DNA from: an uncultured Fibrobacter sp.
GTDB taxonomy: Bacteria; Fibrobacterota; Fibrobacteria; Fibrobacterales; Fibrobacteraceae
DNA length: 18,488 bases
Assembly (NCBI GenBank): GCA_937891805.1
Contig: CALATK010000025.1
Coordinates: 1 to 18,488 of the forward strand
Direction of reading: 5' to 3'
Positions 5,979 through 14,754 of the stretch are shown here, piece by piece (within the stretch, counting starts at the first letter, position 1; every line of letters starts with the position of its first letter). Under the pieces are notes generated by a model. The model worked only from the letters and a program-made list of their open reading frames with translations, searched no databases and had not been told where the DNA came from. The translations under genes and the position numbers were made by a program.

Positions 5979-8900
5979 ATGAAAGATTTGCGGGATAAAC
6001 TGATGAAAAAGTCTAAGGGATTTTTTGCTTTTTACGGGTTTGCCTTTACCCAGGTGGCCCTCTCTACTATCCTTGTCGCCTACATGGAACTGGTGCTGAG
6101 CCGTGCCGGATTTACGGCCATGGGATCTTGGCAGTTCTATGTGCTGCACCTGTTGTTCCTGCTGCCTTGCACCTTGCTCATGACTCCGGCGGGTTATTTT
6201 TCCGACAAGTTTCCTAAGGAACGGGTCCTTAGGTGGACGACCCTGCTTTCGCTACCTGCGGTGGTGCTGTTCGGTTACGGGGTCTGTACGGCGAACCTCT
6301 TGCTCGAGTTTCTTTCCATTGGTCTTTTCTTTGTGCTGCAGGCGTTCCAGAGTCCGGCCAAGAACGGCTACATGAAAGAACTGGTGGGAGTCCGTTCCCT
6401 GGCCCAGGGGAGCGGTATCCTGATGATTATCCTGTTCGTGGCCCTGGTGCTGAGCGGAGGCGTTACCGCCTACGCCTATGAGCGGATGCTCCCTGTGGCA
6501 GGGGATCTTTCGGAGGCGCTCCAGACATTTGCCCCTGTGGGGATAACCCTCGTGGCTCTTGAAATTTTGGGAATCCTGTTCACCTTTGGGCTTCCGCCCA
6601 TTGGCGCCTACGATGCCGAGCTGAAATTCCCCTGGAAGCGTTACTGGAACCTGCTGTTTGCCCGCCGCAAGCTGAGCAAGCTCTGGGTGAACCGGGCGCT
6701 CCGCCAGTCCATTATCGGGCTTTCCATGTTCTGGGTCATGATATTCCTACTGGTGTTTATCATCCAGGACCTGTTCGGTTCGGGTTCGCTCTTTAACCGG
6801 GATATCTTGGCCAACTACGCCATCTTCGGAACGGCCCTGGGTCTTGTGGTGGGCATTGTCTTTGCCATGCGTATGTCCAGGAACTTCATCGAGACCGGGC
6901 TTATCCCCATGGGTACCGCCGGGGCGGCCATCCTCATCTTCCTGATTCCCTTTATCCCCAGGCCCTACAACGCCATCGCCTTTACTCTGTTGGGATTCTG
7001 TGGCGGCATCTACATGATTCCCATGTTCTCCATGCTGCTGTACCATACCAAGCCCAGGTCGGCGGGCCACGTGCTTTCGGTGGCCAATGGCGTGCAGAAC
7101 CTCTGTATTCTCCTCTTTGAAATCGTGGCCGTTGTCCTTATCCGGTTCCTGAACCTGGACCGGATGAGCCTGTTCTTTATTCTGGGTATCGTGTGCCTGG
7201 GCGGCACCATTTGGGCGCTGATGGCCATGCCCCATACGCTGCTTCGCCAGCTGATGCGCTCGGTGCTTTCGTTCCATTACAAGTTCCTGGTGTCTGGCGT
7301 GGAGCGTATTCCCTGGGAAGGTCCTGTGCTTTTGGTGGGTAACCACATTTCTTATGTGGACTGGGCCATGATCCAGATGGCAAGCCCCCGCCCCTTGCGC
7401 TTTGTGATTACCAAACGGCCTTTTGAAAAATGGTACGTGCGTCTGCTCCTTTCACAGATGCGGACCATCGAGCTGGACATTGCACACCCGGAGTCCGCCA
7501 TGAAGGAGGCCCGGGAGGCCCTGCTCCGGGGCGAGGCCGTGGTGATGTTCCCCGAGAACACCATGACCGCCACGGGCAACATGAGCCGTTTCCGCCTGGA
7601 CTATTCCGACGCCATCAAGGATGTGCACCACCTGAAGCTCTTGCCGTTCTATGTGCAGGGGCTGTGGGGGAGCAGTTACTCCCAGGCGGGTTCCGGCTTC
7701 AAGGATTTAATCCATAGCGAAGGCCGTGTCATCTCCGTGGCCTTTGGCGAGGAACTTCCCCTGGATGCGGATGCGGTTACGGTCCAGCGGGCCGTACAGG
7801 AGCTTTCCATTACGGCGTGGACCTCTTATATCCGGCTGCTCCGTCCGGTGGCTTCTGCCTGGATACGCACGGTCAAGCGTATCGGGAGTGGGCCTTCGGT
7901 CTATAGTCCCGACGGTCACCACCTGGCGGCAAACGCCCTGGCGGCGGCATCCCTGACTTTTGCGAAGATGATTGACGGTCTTACCAAGGGCGAAAAGAAC
8001 GTGGGCGTGCTGATTCCGCCTTCGGGCCCGGGTATCATCGTGAACATGGCCTGCCTCATCAAGGGCAAGACGGTCTATAACCTGAACTACACCAACACGC
8101 CGGAGACCATGGACTACTGCTGTAACGTGGCCGACGTGAAGACCATCATTACCGCCCGGGTGTTTATCGACAAGCTGAAGCAGAAGGGACTCCCCATGGA
8201 GCAGCTTCTGGACAAGTACAAGGTCTATTACATGGAAGACCTGAAGGAAAAGCTGAAGAAGCCCGCCCTGGTGCTGAACTTCTTGCGGGTGATGCTGCTT
8301 CCGGCCTGGTATCTGGAACTTCGGTTCTTCAAGAAGGTTTCCCTGGACGACGTGGCGACGATTATTTTCAGTTCCGGTTCCGAGGGCCGCCCCAAGGGAG
8401 TGGAACTGACCCACTTCAACTTGATGGGTAACATCAAGCAGTGTGAAAGCGTGCTGAACCCCGGCTCCGACGATGTGTTCCTGGGGTCGCTCCCGCTGTT
8501 CCATGCCTTCGGGTTCTCCATCACTACCATGCTCTGCTTGGTGGACGGCGTGCCGGTGGCTACTTGCCCCGACCCCACAGATGCAAGGCTTGTGTCCCGC
8601 ATGTGCGCCCAGTTCAAGGTGACCATCATGGTGGCCACGGGCACATTCTTGCGGATGTGGGGCATGAACCGTGCGGTGCACCCGCTGATGTTTGGCCATG
8701 TGCGGAGCATCTACGCCGGAGCCGAAAAGATCCGCGAAGACGTGCGCCAGCTTTACCGCACCAAGTTCAAGCTGGAAATTTTCGAAGGCTTTGGCTGTAC
8801 CGAGACTACCCCCGTGGCGGCGGTAAACACCAAGGACGTTCTGATGGACGACTACAAGACGGTGCTGCAGGGCAACAAGCCGGGTACCGTTGGGGCGCCT

Positions 8901-9452
8901 CTCCCGGGAACCCAGTTCCGCATTGTGGACCCGGACACCATGGAAGAGCTGCCCATCGGTAGCGACGGATTGATTCTCATCGGTGGCGCCCAGATCATGA
9001 AGGGCTACCTGAAGGACCCGGAACGCACCGCCCAGGCCATAGCTGTCATCAACGGCAAACGCTGGTACAAGACCGGCGACAAGGGCCATGTGGACGAAGA
9101 CGGCTACCTGACCATCGTGGACCGCTACAGCCGATTTGCAAAGCTTGGCGGCGAGATGGTAAGCCTCGGCTCCGTGGACTTCAAGATTTCGGAAAACGCC
9201 ATGTTCGACGAAATCGACCATTTTGCCGTGGCCGTTCCCGACGGGTCCAAGGGCGAAAAGATTGTGCTGGTTTATGCCGGCGAAAAGTCCGAAGACGAGG
9301 TGAAGGACATGCTCCGCCAGATAGGGCTTCCGCCCCTGATGGTGCCTGGCGCCGTGGTGAAGGTGGAAAGCCTTCCCAAGCTGGGCAGCGGCAAGTGCGA
9401 TTTCCAGACCGGCAAGAAGATTGCCATGGAAAGGCTGGGGTCTAGGGGGTAG
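5979..9452 (+). CDS. aas: Trifunctional LplT-Aas fusion: lysophospholipid transporter, 2-acyl-GPE acyltransferase and acyl-ACP synthetase
   Basis: A 1157-residue inner-membrane protein with three parts. Residues 1 to about 425 form a 12-helix MFS transporter of the LplT type (lysophospholipid flipping; cytoplasmic loop YFSDKFPKER after TM2). About 430-640 is a PlsC-type acyltransferase with NHISYVD (catalytic His456, Asp461), RTIELD, and FPENT in place of the usual FPEGT (about 523). About 645-1157 is an AMP-forming acyl-ACP synthetase: SSGSEGRPKG (about 796-806), GFGCTETTPV (about 937), YKTGD (about 1030), and catalytic lysine in GSGKCDF (about 1140). Together these import lysophospholipid and re-acylate it with fatty acid loaded on ACP. 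In E. coli the same steps use separate lplT and aas; fused forms are known in other bacteria. ATG 5979 is taken because it adjoins the promoter; ATG 6003 is an alternative. Confidence 0.9.
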   Translation: MKDLRDKLMKKSKGFFAFYGFAFTQVALSTILVAYMELVLSRAGFTAMGSWQFYVLHLLFLLPCTLLMTPAGYFSDKFPKERVLRWTTLLSLPAVVLFGYGVCTANLLLEFLSIGLFFVLQAFQSPAKNGYMKELVGVRSLAQGSGILMIILFVALVLSGGVTAYAYERMLPVAGDLSEALQTFAPVGITLVALEILGILFTFGLPPIGAYDAELKFPWKRYWNLLFARRKLSKLWVNRALRQSIIGLSMFWVMIFLLVFIIQDLFGSGSLFNRDILANYAIFGTALGLVVGIVFAMRMSRNFIETGLIPMGTAGAAILIFLIPFIPRPYNAIAFTLLGFCGGIYMIPMFSMLLYHTKPRSAGHVLSVANGVQNLCILLFEIVAVVLIRFLNLDRMSLFFILGIVCLGGTIWALMAMPHTLLRQLMRSVLSFHYKFLVSGVERIPWEGPVLLVGNHISYVDWAMIQMASPRPLRFVITKRPFEKWYVRLLLSQMRTIELDIAHPESAMKEAREALLRGEAVVMFPENTMTATGNMSRFRLDYSDAIKDVHHLKLLPFYVQGLWGSSYSQAGSGFKDLIHSEGRVISVAFGEELPLDADAVTVQRAVQELSITAWTSYIRLLRPVASAWIRTVKRIGSGPSVYSPDGHHLAANALAAASLTFAKMIDGLTKGEKNVGVLIPPSGPGIIVNMACLIKGKTVYNLNYTNTPETMDYCCNVADVKTIITARVFIDKLKQKGLPMEQLLDKYKVYYMEDLKEKLKKPALVLNFLRVMLLPAWYLELRFFKKVSLDDVATIIFSSGSEGRPKGVELTHFNLMGNIKQCESVLNPGSDDVFLGSLPLFHAFGFSITTMLCLVDGVPVATCPDPTDARLVSRMCAQFKVTIMVATGTFLRMWGMNRAVHPLMFGHVRSIYAGAEKIREDVRQLYRTKFKLEIFEGFGCTETTPVAAVNTKDVLMDDYKTVLQGNKPGTVGAPLPGTQFRIVDPDTMEELPIGSDGLILIGGAQIMKGYLKDPERTAQAIAVINGKRWYKTGDKGHVDEDGYLTIVDRYSRFAKLGGEMVSLGSVDFKISENAMFDEIDHFAVAVPDGSKGEKIVLVYAGEKSEDEVKDMLRQIGLPPLMVPGAVVKVESLPKLGSGKCDFQTGKKIAMERLGSRG

Positions 9453-9679
9453 GGGCTAGGATTTAGGGGCTAGGATCTAGGGGTCGCTGGTCGCAAGAGG
9501 TAGAGTGGTCAGTAAACAGTGGTTAGGATTGCTGGTCTCAAGAGGTGTCATCCTCGCTGTCATTCTGGAGCTTGTCATTCTGGAGCGCAGCGATAGAATC
9601 TGCGATAGAATCACGAGGATCTGCTTGAGGAGTTGGTGATTTGGGTCGGTTGTTTAGAGTATGAAACGAGTGATGTGAA
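9440..9679. repeat. Intergenic spacer packed with short tandem and dispersed repeats
   Basis: The 227-base spacer contains no credible gene but several exact or near-exact repeats. TAGGGGCTAGGAT is at 9450-9462 and 9464-9476. GCTGGTCGCAAGAGGT (9485-9500) recurs with one change at 9531-9546. TGTCATTCTGGAGC is at 9558-9571 and 9573-9586. GCGATAGAATC is at 9590-9600 and 9602-9612. The last two together resemble the dispersed GTCATTCTGGAGC...GCGATAGAATC word met between genes in some Gram-negative genomes (recollection, not a search). No clear promoter for the 9680 gene is visible. Confidence 0.7.
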
Positions 9680-12190
9680 ATGAAAAAGAATAAAGAAAAG
9701 AAAAATGCGTTGAAGGAGTGGTTCAAGTCGTTGAACCTTGGGAAACCCCAGGGGCTCATGCTTGTGGTCACCCTGATTGTGCTGGTCATAGCATTCCTTA
9801 TTTTTAACGGAACCTCTGTGGCTACGGCCCGCAAGTGGGATATCGAATGGGGCTATTACGCCATCCTTTCCACGTTTGTGGTGGGCCTCGTAGGCGTCGT
9901 GGTAAACCTGCCCTTTATCGCAAAGCATATCCGCGGGTATTTGCCCGGCGGCAAGAGCCTTTGCGGGCTGGCCGTGCTCCTTCTGGTGTTTTCCGTATTC
10001 ATGTTCGGAAACATCGGGAACAGCCATCGGGTGCTGAGCGACGAGACCAGCTGGGAATCCATGGGCCTGCAGATGTATTTCCAGCACTCCGGCGGCATCT
10101 GTAACGAGGGAATCTGGAAAGACGGCAACCTGGAATGTACCGACGAGGTGAACAACTTCAAGGGCAAGGCTCTCGGCTTTGTGTATTCCCTGGTGTTCAA
10201 CTTCATGGAACCCAACAGGGATACCGCCCTGTTGGTGAACTACCCCTTCTACATCCTGAGCCTGATTTTCTTCTTCTTTGCGTTATGCAGGTGGTTCAAG
10301 AGCGAACCTTTGGCGTTAGCGGCTACGGCGTTCTTGGGCGGCATGCCCATATTCCTTTTGCAGGCACGCTCTGCCTCCACAGAGGTCCTCTACATCGCCC
10401 TCCTGACGGCCTTGATGGCCTGGTACGCCTTTGTGCCGACTAACAAGGTGACCTGGAAACATTTCTTGCTGACGGTACCCCTGCTGGGCTTTTTTGCACA
10501 GACTAGACAGGAAACCGTTTTCGCCTTTATTCCTTTCGCTCTTTACTATTATCGCTATTTCTTGGAAAAACCGTACCGCCTGCCCCTCTTTGTGGCTTCG
10601 GTCATTGCGGTGAGCTGGCCTTCTATCAATACCATGGCGGCCTACCGCGGTTATGATTTCCAGGGCGGGGAACACGCGGCCCACTCTCTTGAAAACCTGT
10701 GGTTTAATCTGAAGACCAATGTAGAAGTCATGCTGAACCTGAAGGCGGATACGTCTTTTGGCGGCATTCTCGAAAATCCGTTCTACACGTCCTTTACGGT
10801 GCTTCTGCTGGCGTCTACGGTATGGCTCCTGTTCAGGATGGTTTATTCCAGGCGTTATGTTCGTGGCTTTGTTCTCGGGATTTCGTTCTGCATCCAGATT
10901 TTCGTCATCTTGCTGAACGTGTCGGGCACCTTCACCATCGACATCAACCAGCGTTACGTGCTGGTGGCCTTGCCCCTGTTCGCCCTCTTGATGGCTCTTG
11001 GCCCTTACGACGCCTTGTGCTTTTTCTCCAAGATGAAATCCGATGGTATCGGTCGTTTGGTTCTGGGTATTGCTGTTGCCATGTCCCTTGGGCTTATGAT
11101 GTTCCACGCCCCCAGTTACAAGGCCAACATGCTTTATTACAAGAACAAGCTTTTGGCCGAAGAGGATTTCTTGAATACGGAACTGAAAAAGTATCCCGAG
11201 AATTCCATCTACATTTATGCGAGACCTTGGCAGATGCTTGCCTCCGGTCATAGTGCCTTTAGCGAACGGACGTTCAAGCGCTGGGATACGGATACCTTTG
11301 CCAAGTGGTACCAGGTGTCTGGTGGAAACATCTACCTGGTGCGCGGTCAGGACGGCTATGGTTCGGTGAACCGCCAGAGCCGCGTGGTGGGCTTCAAGAC
11401 CACCGACCAGATTGACGAGATTCTGGATTCCTACAAGAACGAACGCGTACTCCTGGAACCCAAGCTGTTCGGCTATCCGTTGGTCATTTACCGCATCGAC
11501 GCCAAGAAGGGAGTGTCCCAGTATGCACAGCGGTTCTCCGTTTCGAACATGGACAGCAGCCTCGTTACGCTGAACAAGAACTTTGAAGAGTCCATCGCCT
11601 GTTCCTATTCCGTAAACGGCAAACCCGAAAAAGAAAAGGTGGTGACTGAAATCCAAGACAGTCTGCTGCTGGATTCTACAGATTTGTCTGCCGGGATGAA
11701 CCGTCTGAAAATGTGGTGTCTGATGCCTGATGCCGACACCTTGACTCTGTACAGGGACTTGTTTATGGAAGGCGAAGGAGTCGCTCTAGTTTCGGAAATG
11801 CCCATGAAGAACTTCCATCAGGATTGGGGTAACCCGCAAAAGGACCAGACGGTGGACCATAACGGTATAACCCTGGACAAAGAACCTTTCCGCTATGGAA
11901 TCGGAAGTCATGCCGATGCTGTCCTGGAATACGATATTGCAGGACAGTTCAACATGCTTCACGGCGTTATCGGCCTGGACGACGAAAGTGCCTGCGGTGA
12001 CGGGGCATTCTTCGTGGTAAAGGGTGACGGTCGTGAACTGTTCCGTTCAAACAAGATGTATTCTACGCAGAAGCAAATCTTGGAAGTAGATGTGTCCGGA
12101 GTCCAGAACCTGCAACTGGTATTGGAACAGGGCGGCAACAAGGACTGCGATCACGGCGACTGGGCCAACGCATGGATGGAGGCCAGGTAG
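9680..12190 (+). CDS. GT-C-type membrane glycosyltransferase with C-terminal NPCBM domain
   Basis: An 836-residue protein. A basic N-terminus leads into about 11-13 transmembrane helices (residues about 25-500). The first extracytoplasmic loop carries SDETSWESM (near 119-127), the Asp-Glu pair typical of GT-C enzymes that use polyprenyl-phosphate sugars (PMT/ArnT/GT39-like); FLLQARSASTEVLY is the matching helix region. After the last helix comes a periplasmic stretch and, at about 705-836, an NPCBM-type beta-sandwich (FRYGIGSHADAVLEYDI, VIGLDDESACGDG, FFVVKGDGRELFRS, DHGDWANAWM), a module associated with glycan binding. This suggests transfer of sugar onto an envelope glycan, lipid or protein outside the inner membrane. 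The acceptor is not predictable. The stop overlaps the next start (TAGTG), so the two glycosyltransferases are co-translated. The fold class is inferred from topology and the loop motif. Confidence 0.78.
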   Translation: MKKNKEKKNALKEWFKSLNLGKPQGLMLVVTLIVLVIAFLIFNGTSVATARKWDIEWGYYAILSTFVVGLVGVVVNLPFIAKHIRGYLPGGKSLCGLAVLLLVFSVFMFGNIGNSHRVLSDETSWESMGLQMYFQHSGGICNEGIWKDGNLECTDEVNNFKGKALGFVYSLVFNFMEPNRDTALLVNYPFYILSLIFFFFALCRWFKSEPLALAATAFLGGMPIFLLQARSASTEVLYIALLTALMAWYAFVPTNKVTWKHFLLTVPLLGFFAQTRQETVFAFIPFALYYYRYFLEKPYRLPLFVASVIAVSWPSINTMAAYRGYDFQGGEHAAHSLENLWFNLKTNVEVMLNLKADTSFGGILENPFYTSFTVLLLASTVWLLFRMVYSRRYVRGFVLGISFCIQIFVILLNVSGTFTIDINQRYVLVALPLFALLMALGPYDALCFFSKMKSDGIGRLVLGIAVAMSLGLMMFHAPSYKANMLYYKNKLLAEEDFLNTELKKYPENSIYIYARPWQMLASGHSAFSERTFKRWDTDTFAKWYQVSGGNIYLVRGQDGYGSVNRQSRVVGFKTTDQIDEILDSYKNERVLLEPKLFGYPLVIYRIDAKKGVSQYAQRFSVSNMDSSLVTLNKNFEESIACSYSVNGKPEKEKVVTEIQDSLLLDSTDLSAGMNRLKMWCLMPDADTLTLYRDLFMEGEGVALVSEMPMKNFHQDWGNPQKDQTVDHNGITLDKEPFRYGIGSHADAVLEYDIAGQFNMLHGVIGLDDESACGDGAFFVVKGDGRELFRSNKMYSTQKQILEVDVSGVQNLQLVLEQGGNKDCDHGDWANAWMEAR

Positions 12191-13281
12191 TGAAAGTCCT
12201 GGTGGCACCTTTGGACTGGGGACTGGGTCATGCGACCCGTTGTGTCCCCGTCATCAAGGAATTTCTGCGGCAAGGTGCCCAGGTGGAACTTGCCGTCACG
12301 GAATCCTATGCCCCGTTGTACAACGAGATTTTTCCGGAACTGAAAAAACATGTGGCTCCGTCTTATGGCATTGTTTACCCGAAGCACGGATTCAACATGG
12401 GGCTTTGGCTCCTGAAAAACAGCGTCCACTTGAACAGGGTCGTTGAATACGAACACCACTATGCCGAAGAAATGGTTCGCCGCCACGGGTTCGACATCTT
12501 GTTTTCGGACAACCGCTTCGGTTTTTATTCGGCGAAGGCGCTTTCCATTTACATGACGCACCAGTGCCGCATTGCGTTCCCGGCTCTTTTCTCCAAGTTC
12601 GAAGGAATCGGGGTCCATTGGCACCGAAAGAAAATGGAAAACTTCGACCAGGTGTGGATTCCCGATTTGGAAGATGCCCCCGGTTATGCAGGCGCCATGT
12701 CCCATGTGAAATCTTGCCCGGAAAATGTTCGTTATGCAGGCCCGTTGAGCCGTTTTACGGAACTGGACAACTTGCCTGAAATTATGGCGGCGGCTTCGAA
12801 AGATTTGAACGTGGTGGCGGTCATCTCTGGAGTGGAGCCTGCCCGAAGCGCCTTTGAACGCAGGCTGCGGGAATTGCTCTCCGAACTGTCCGGTAATCAC
12901 GTGATGATTCTCGGGAAACCCGGTGCAGAAAGAAAATCATGGACCGAAGGAAATGTTCAGTTTTTTAGTCACCTGGAAACGCCGGAATTTGTGCGCACTG
13001 TCCGTCGCGCCCGCTGGATTATTTCTCGGGGAGGCTACAGCACCATTATGGACATGGCCGTTCTCGGCGCCAGCTGTATCTTTGTGCCCACGCCTGGGCA
13101 GTATGAACAGGTGGTGCTCGCCAAAAGTCTTTCCCGGGCAGGTTATGCGGTAGAAATTCCTGCGGCAAAACTGAACCTGGAAACATTGCAGACTGCCATG
13201 GAAACACAGGTGCGCCTGCCGAAGCCGCCATCGCAGAACTTGCTCACCCCCTTGGTACAGGAGGCCTTGAAACAGGTATGA
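12190..13281 (+). CDS. MurG/GT28-like glycosyltransferase (GT-B fold)
   Basis: A 363-residue cytosolic or membrane-peripheral glycosyltransferase. The N-terminal domain opens with KVLVAPLDWGLGHATRCVPVI, the Gly-rich acceptor-side loop of GT-B enzymes such as MurG. The C-terminal domain has SRGGYSTIMDMAVLGASCIFVPTPGQYEQVVLAKSL split over about 278-315, the nucleotide-sugar site with the conserved GGxST and EQ. Such proteins transfer a sugar from a UDP- or other NDP-sugar to a lipid or glycan; this one is not MurG itself, as the flanking dcw genes are absent and the sequence differs. GTG 12190 is chosen because GGAGG (12178-12182) lies seven bases before it and it overlaps the preceding stop by one base; ATG 12172 would extend into the upstream gene without a site. 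The stop overlaps the next gene by ATGA. Confidence 0.84.
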   Translation: MKVLVAPLDWGLGHATRCVPVIKEFLRQGAQVELAVTESYAPLYNEIFPELKKHVAPSYGIVYPKHGFNMGLWLLKNSVHLNRVVEYEHHYAEEMVRRHGFDILFSDNRFGFYSAKALSIYMTHQCRIAFPALFSKFEGIGVHWHRKKMENFDQVWIPDLEDAPGYAGAMSHVKSCPENVRYAGPLSRFTELDNLPEIMAAASKDLNVVAVISGVEPARSAFERRLRELLSELSGNHVMILGKPGAERKSWTEGNVQFFSHLETPEFVRTVRRARWIISRGGYSTIMDMAVLGASCIFVPTPGQYEQVVLAKSLSRAGYAVEIPAAKLNLETLQTAMETQVRLPKPPSQNLLTPLVQEALKQV

Positions 13282-13970
13282 ATTCTTTTGTTCTCGCATT
13301 CCCGTTGACCGTGGCTCAGGACGAACCCTTCGCCGTAACGCCTAATGTCGTAGTAGAAAAAGGGACGGCAAGCTTGATGGTTCCCGGTTGTACCTTGAGT
13401 TTCAAGGTGGTTCGCAAGGAGGCAACTCCGGGACTTTCCGAGATTTTCAAGGAACATCAGGATATATCTGCAGAAGATGCTTCGGCCATCGATTCTCACA
13501 AGTCTCTGCTGTTCTTGCTGGGGAGCTTGAAAAGCCCTGCAGACCTGACCATGGTGAATACCGCTATCTTGAAGGTCCTTTCGGCGGGAGCCTTGGGCGT
13601 GTACATGCAGCAGAGTGGCGCCGCCTGGACCGCAGAAGCGCTCCGTGAAGAATTGGGCGACGCCCAGTTCCCGATGGACCCCTGGATGAATTACCTGGAA
13701 GGTCCGGATGTGCTTTACACCTTGGGCCTTGAAACTTTTGCCCTGCCGGATCTGTGCATCTCGAAGGCTTCGGACGGCACCGACCCTCGCGAGGTCCTGA
13801 GCGTGGTGGCCGACAGCCTGTTTATGGAAGGTGTCAGCTCCAAGTCTGGGACCGAAGTGGACTGCGGCGAGTGCGGTATCTACGCCCTGCGTCAAGAGAC
13901 GAAAAGCCCCTTCGCCAAGGACGACCCGGAATACAACCGCCAGGGAATCATGCGCCTTCTGAAACGCTAA
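13278..13970 (+). CDS. Uncharacterised protein, possibly DUF4261-like
   Basis: A 230-residue protein without signal peptide or transmembrane helix, so probably cytoplasmic. It starts within the stop of the glycosyltransferase gene (ATGA), so it is coupled to it. Weak resemblance to the DUF4261 family is seen in the second half: an alanine-rich helix (about 85-112), a segment around AWTAEALREEL, then YTLGLETFALPDLCI (about 150-164) and a final GVSSKSGTEVDCGECGIYAL. Cys198 and Cys201 form a CGEC pair, which is unlikely to be a metal site alone as no second pair follows. No enzyme motif is recognised. Its place in the operon suggests a role with the two glycosyltransferases, but this is guilt by association. 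Confidence 0.75.
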   Translation: MNSFVLAFPLTVAQDEPFAVTPNVVVEKGTASLMVPGCTLSFKVVRKEATPGLSEIFKEHQDISAEDASAIDSHKSLLFLLGSLKSPADLTMVNTAILKVLSAGALGVYMQQSGAAWTAEALREELGDAQFPMDPWMNYLEGPDVLYTLGLETFALPDLCISKASDGTDPREVLSVVADSLFMEGVSSKSGTEVDCGECGIYALRQETKSPFAKDDPEYNRQGIMRLLKR

Positions 13971-13980
13971 CCATTTAAAT

Positions 13981-13986
13981 TATATT
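13981..13986 (+). promoter_or_regulatory. TAnnTT promoter element, very short leader
   Basis: TATATT lies seven bases before ATG 13994, and no purine-rich ribosome-binding site sits between. This predicts a transcript beginning at or next to the start codon. The element lies in the 23-base gap after the uncharacterised gene, so the thioesterase may have its own promoter as well as read-through. Confidence 0.4.
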
Positions 13987-13993
13987 GCTCACC

Positions 13994-14749
13994 ATGATAG
14001 ATATTTATGCCTTGTCAAAAAATCCCCTAGTATTCCAAAAGCAGAGAACCATCACGTCTGCCTATATCGACGTGTCCGGAAAGATGGGCCTTGCCCAGAC
14101 GGTGCTTATGGTCCAGGACAATATCACCGAAAATTTTGGCGCCATGAAGATGGACAATTTTGTGGTGAAGGAGAAGGGCGGTTTCTGGGTGGTTTACAAG
14201 GCCAAGTTCAAGTTTTTCAGGCGCCCGTACTGGCGGGACAAGGTGGTCACCACGTCGTTTCCGGCGGATAACCAGCTGATTAGGCTCAACGAGAACACCG
14301 CCATCACTACGACCGAGGGCGAGCCCATCATTTTGGCCAAGCAGGAAATGTGCTGCCTCAGTTTTGAAAACCACCGCCCTCTGCGGCTCTCGTCGGTGGG
14401 TTTTCCGACGGAAGGTTTTCCGGAGACCCTCGATGCTTCGGAATTCGACCGTTTCCATGTAAAGCCGGAAGAATACCAGGAAGTTTACCAGCAGAAGGTG
14501 CTGCCCCAGCATATCGACATGTCCCACCACATGAACAATATCGAATATGTAAAGCTGGCCTTGAACGTGTTCGGGACTCCCGACTGGGAACTTTGCAATC
14601 CGGCGACGCTGGAAATTCATTACTTGGGAGAATCCAAAGAAGGCCAGACCCTGCGCATTTTCCGTGCGGACCACAGCGGGGCCACCTACATGCGCATCTT
14701 GGATGAGACGGACCGTGCCGTCTTCGAGATGCGTCTTCGCATGATGTAG
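13994..14749 (+). CDS. Acyl-ACP thioesterase (FatA/FatB-like, double hotdog)
   Basis: A 251-residue protein of the acyl-ACP thioesterase family (PF01643 type), which releases free fatty acids from acyl carrier protein in the cytoplasm. The N-terminal hotdog begins FQKQRTITSAYIDVSGKMGLAQTVLMVQD; the second carries HIDMSHHMNNIEYVKLAL (about 174-191), corresponding to the DMNxHVNNxxY motif with the catalytic Asn and His of plant FatA/FatB. PYWRDKVVTTSF matches the family's GDxVxVxTW-type strand. Length is that of bacterial members. ATG 13994 is preferred over a TTG at 13985 because it adjoins the promoter element and starts MIDIYxLxK. It follows Aas and the two glycosyltransferases, and converges on rsmE with only five bases between the stops. 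A role in controlling acyl chain supply is likely. Confidence 0.88.
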   Translation: MIDIYALSKNPLVFQKQRTITSAYIDVSGKMGLAQTVLMVQDNITENFGAMKMDNFVVKEKGGFWVVYKAKFKFFRRPYWRDKVVTTSFPADNQLIRLNENTAITTTEGEPIILAKQEMCCLSFENHRPLRLSSVGFPTEGFPETLDASEFDRFHVKPEEYQEVYQQKVLPQHIDMSHHMNNIEYVKLALNVFGTPDWELCNPATLEIHYLGESKEGQTLRIFRADHSGATYMRILDETDRAVFEMRLRMM

Positions 14750-14754
14750 CTGTT

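Noticed and set aside
7707..9221. 504-codon open frame on the minus strand inside the aas-like gene
   Set aside because: It lies wholly antisense to a protein with clear catalytic motifs, is rich in His/Gln/Val as expected from reverse reading of this codon usage, and has no recognisable domain.
10316..11656. 446-codon minus-strand frame inside the GT-C gene
   Set aside because: Antisense shadow of a well-supported membrane protein; composition and lack of motifs show no independent coding.
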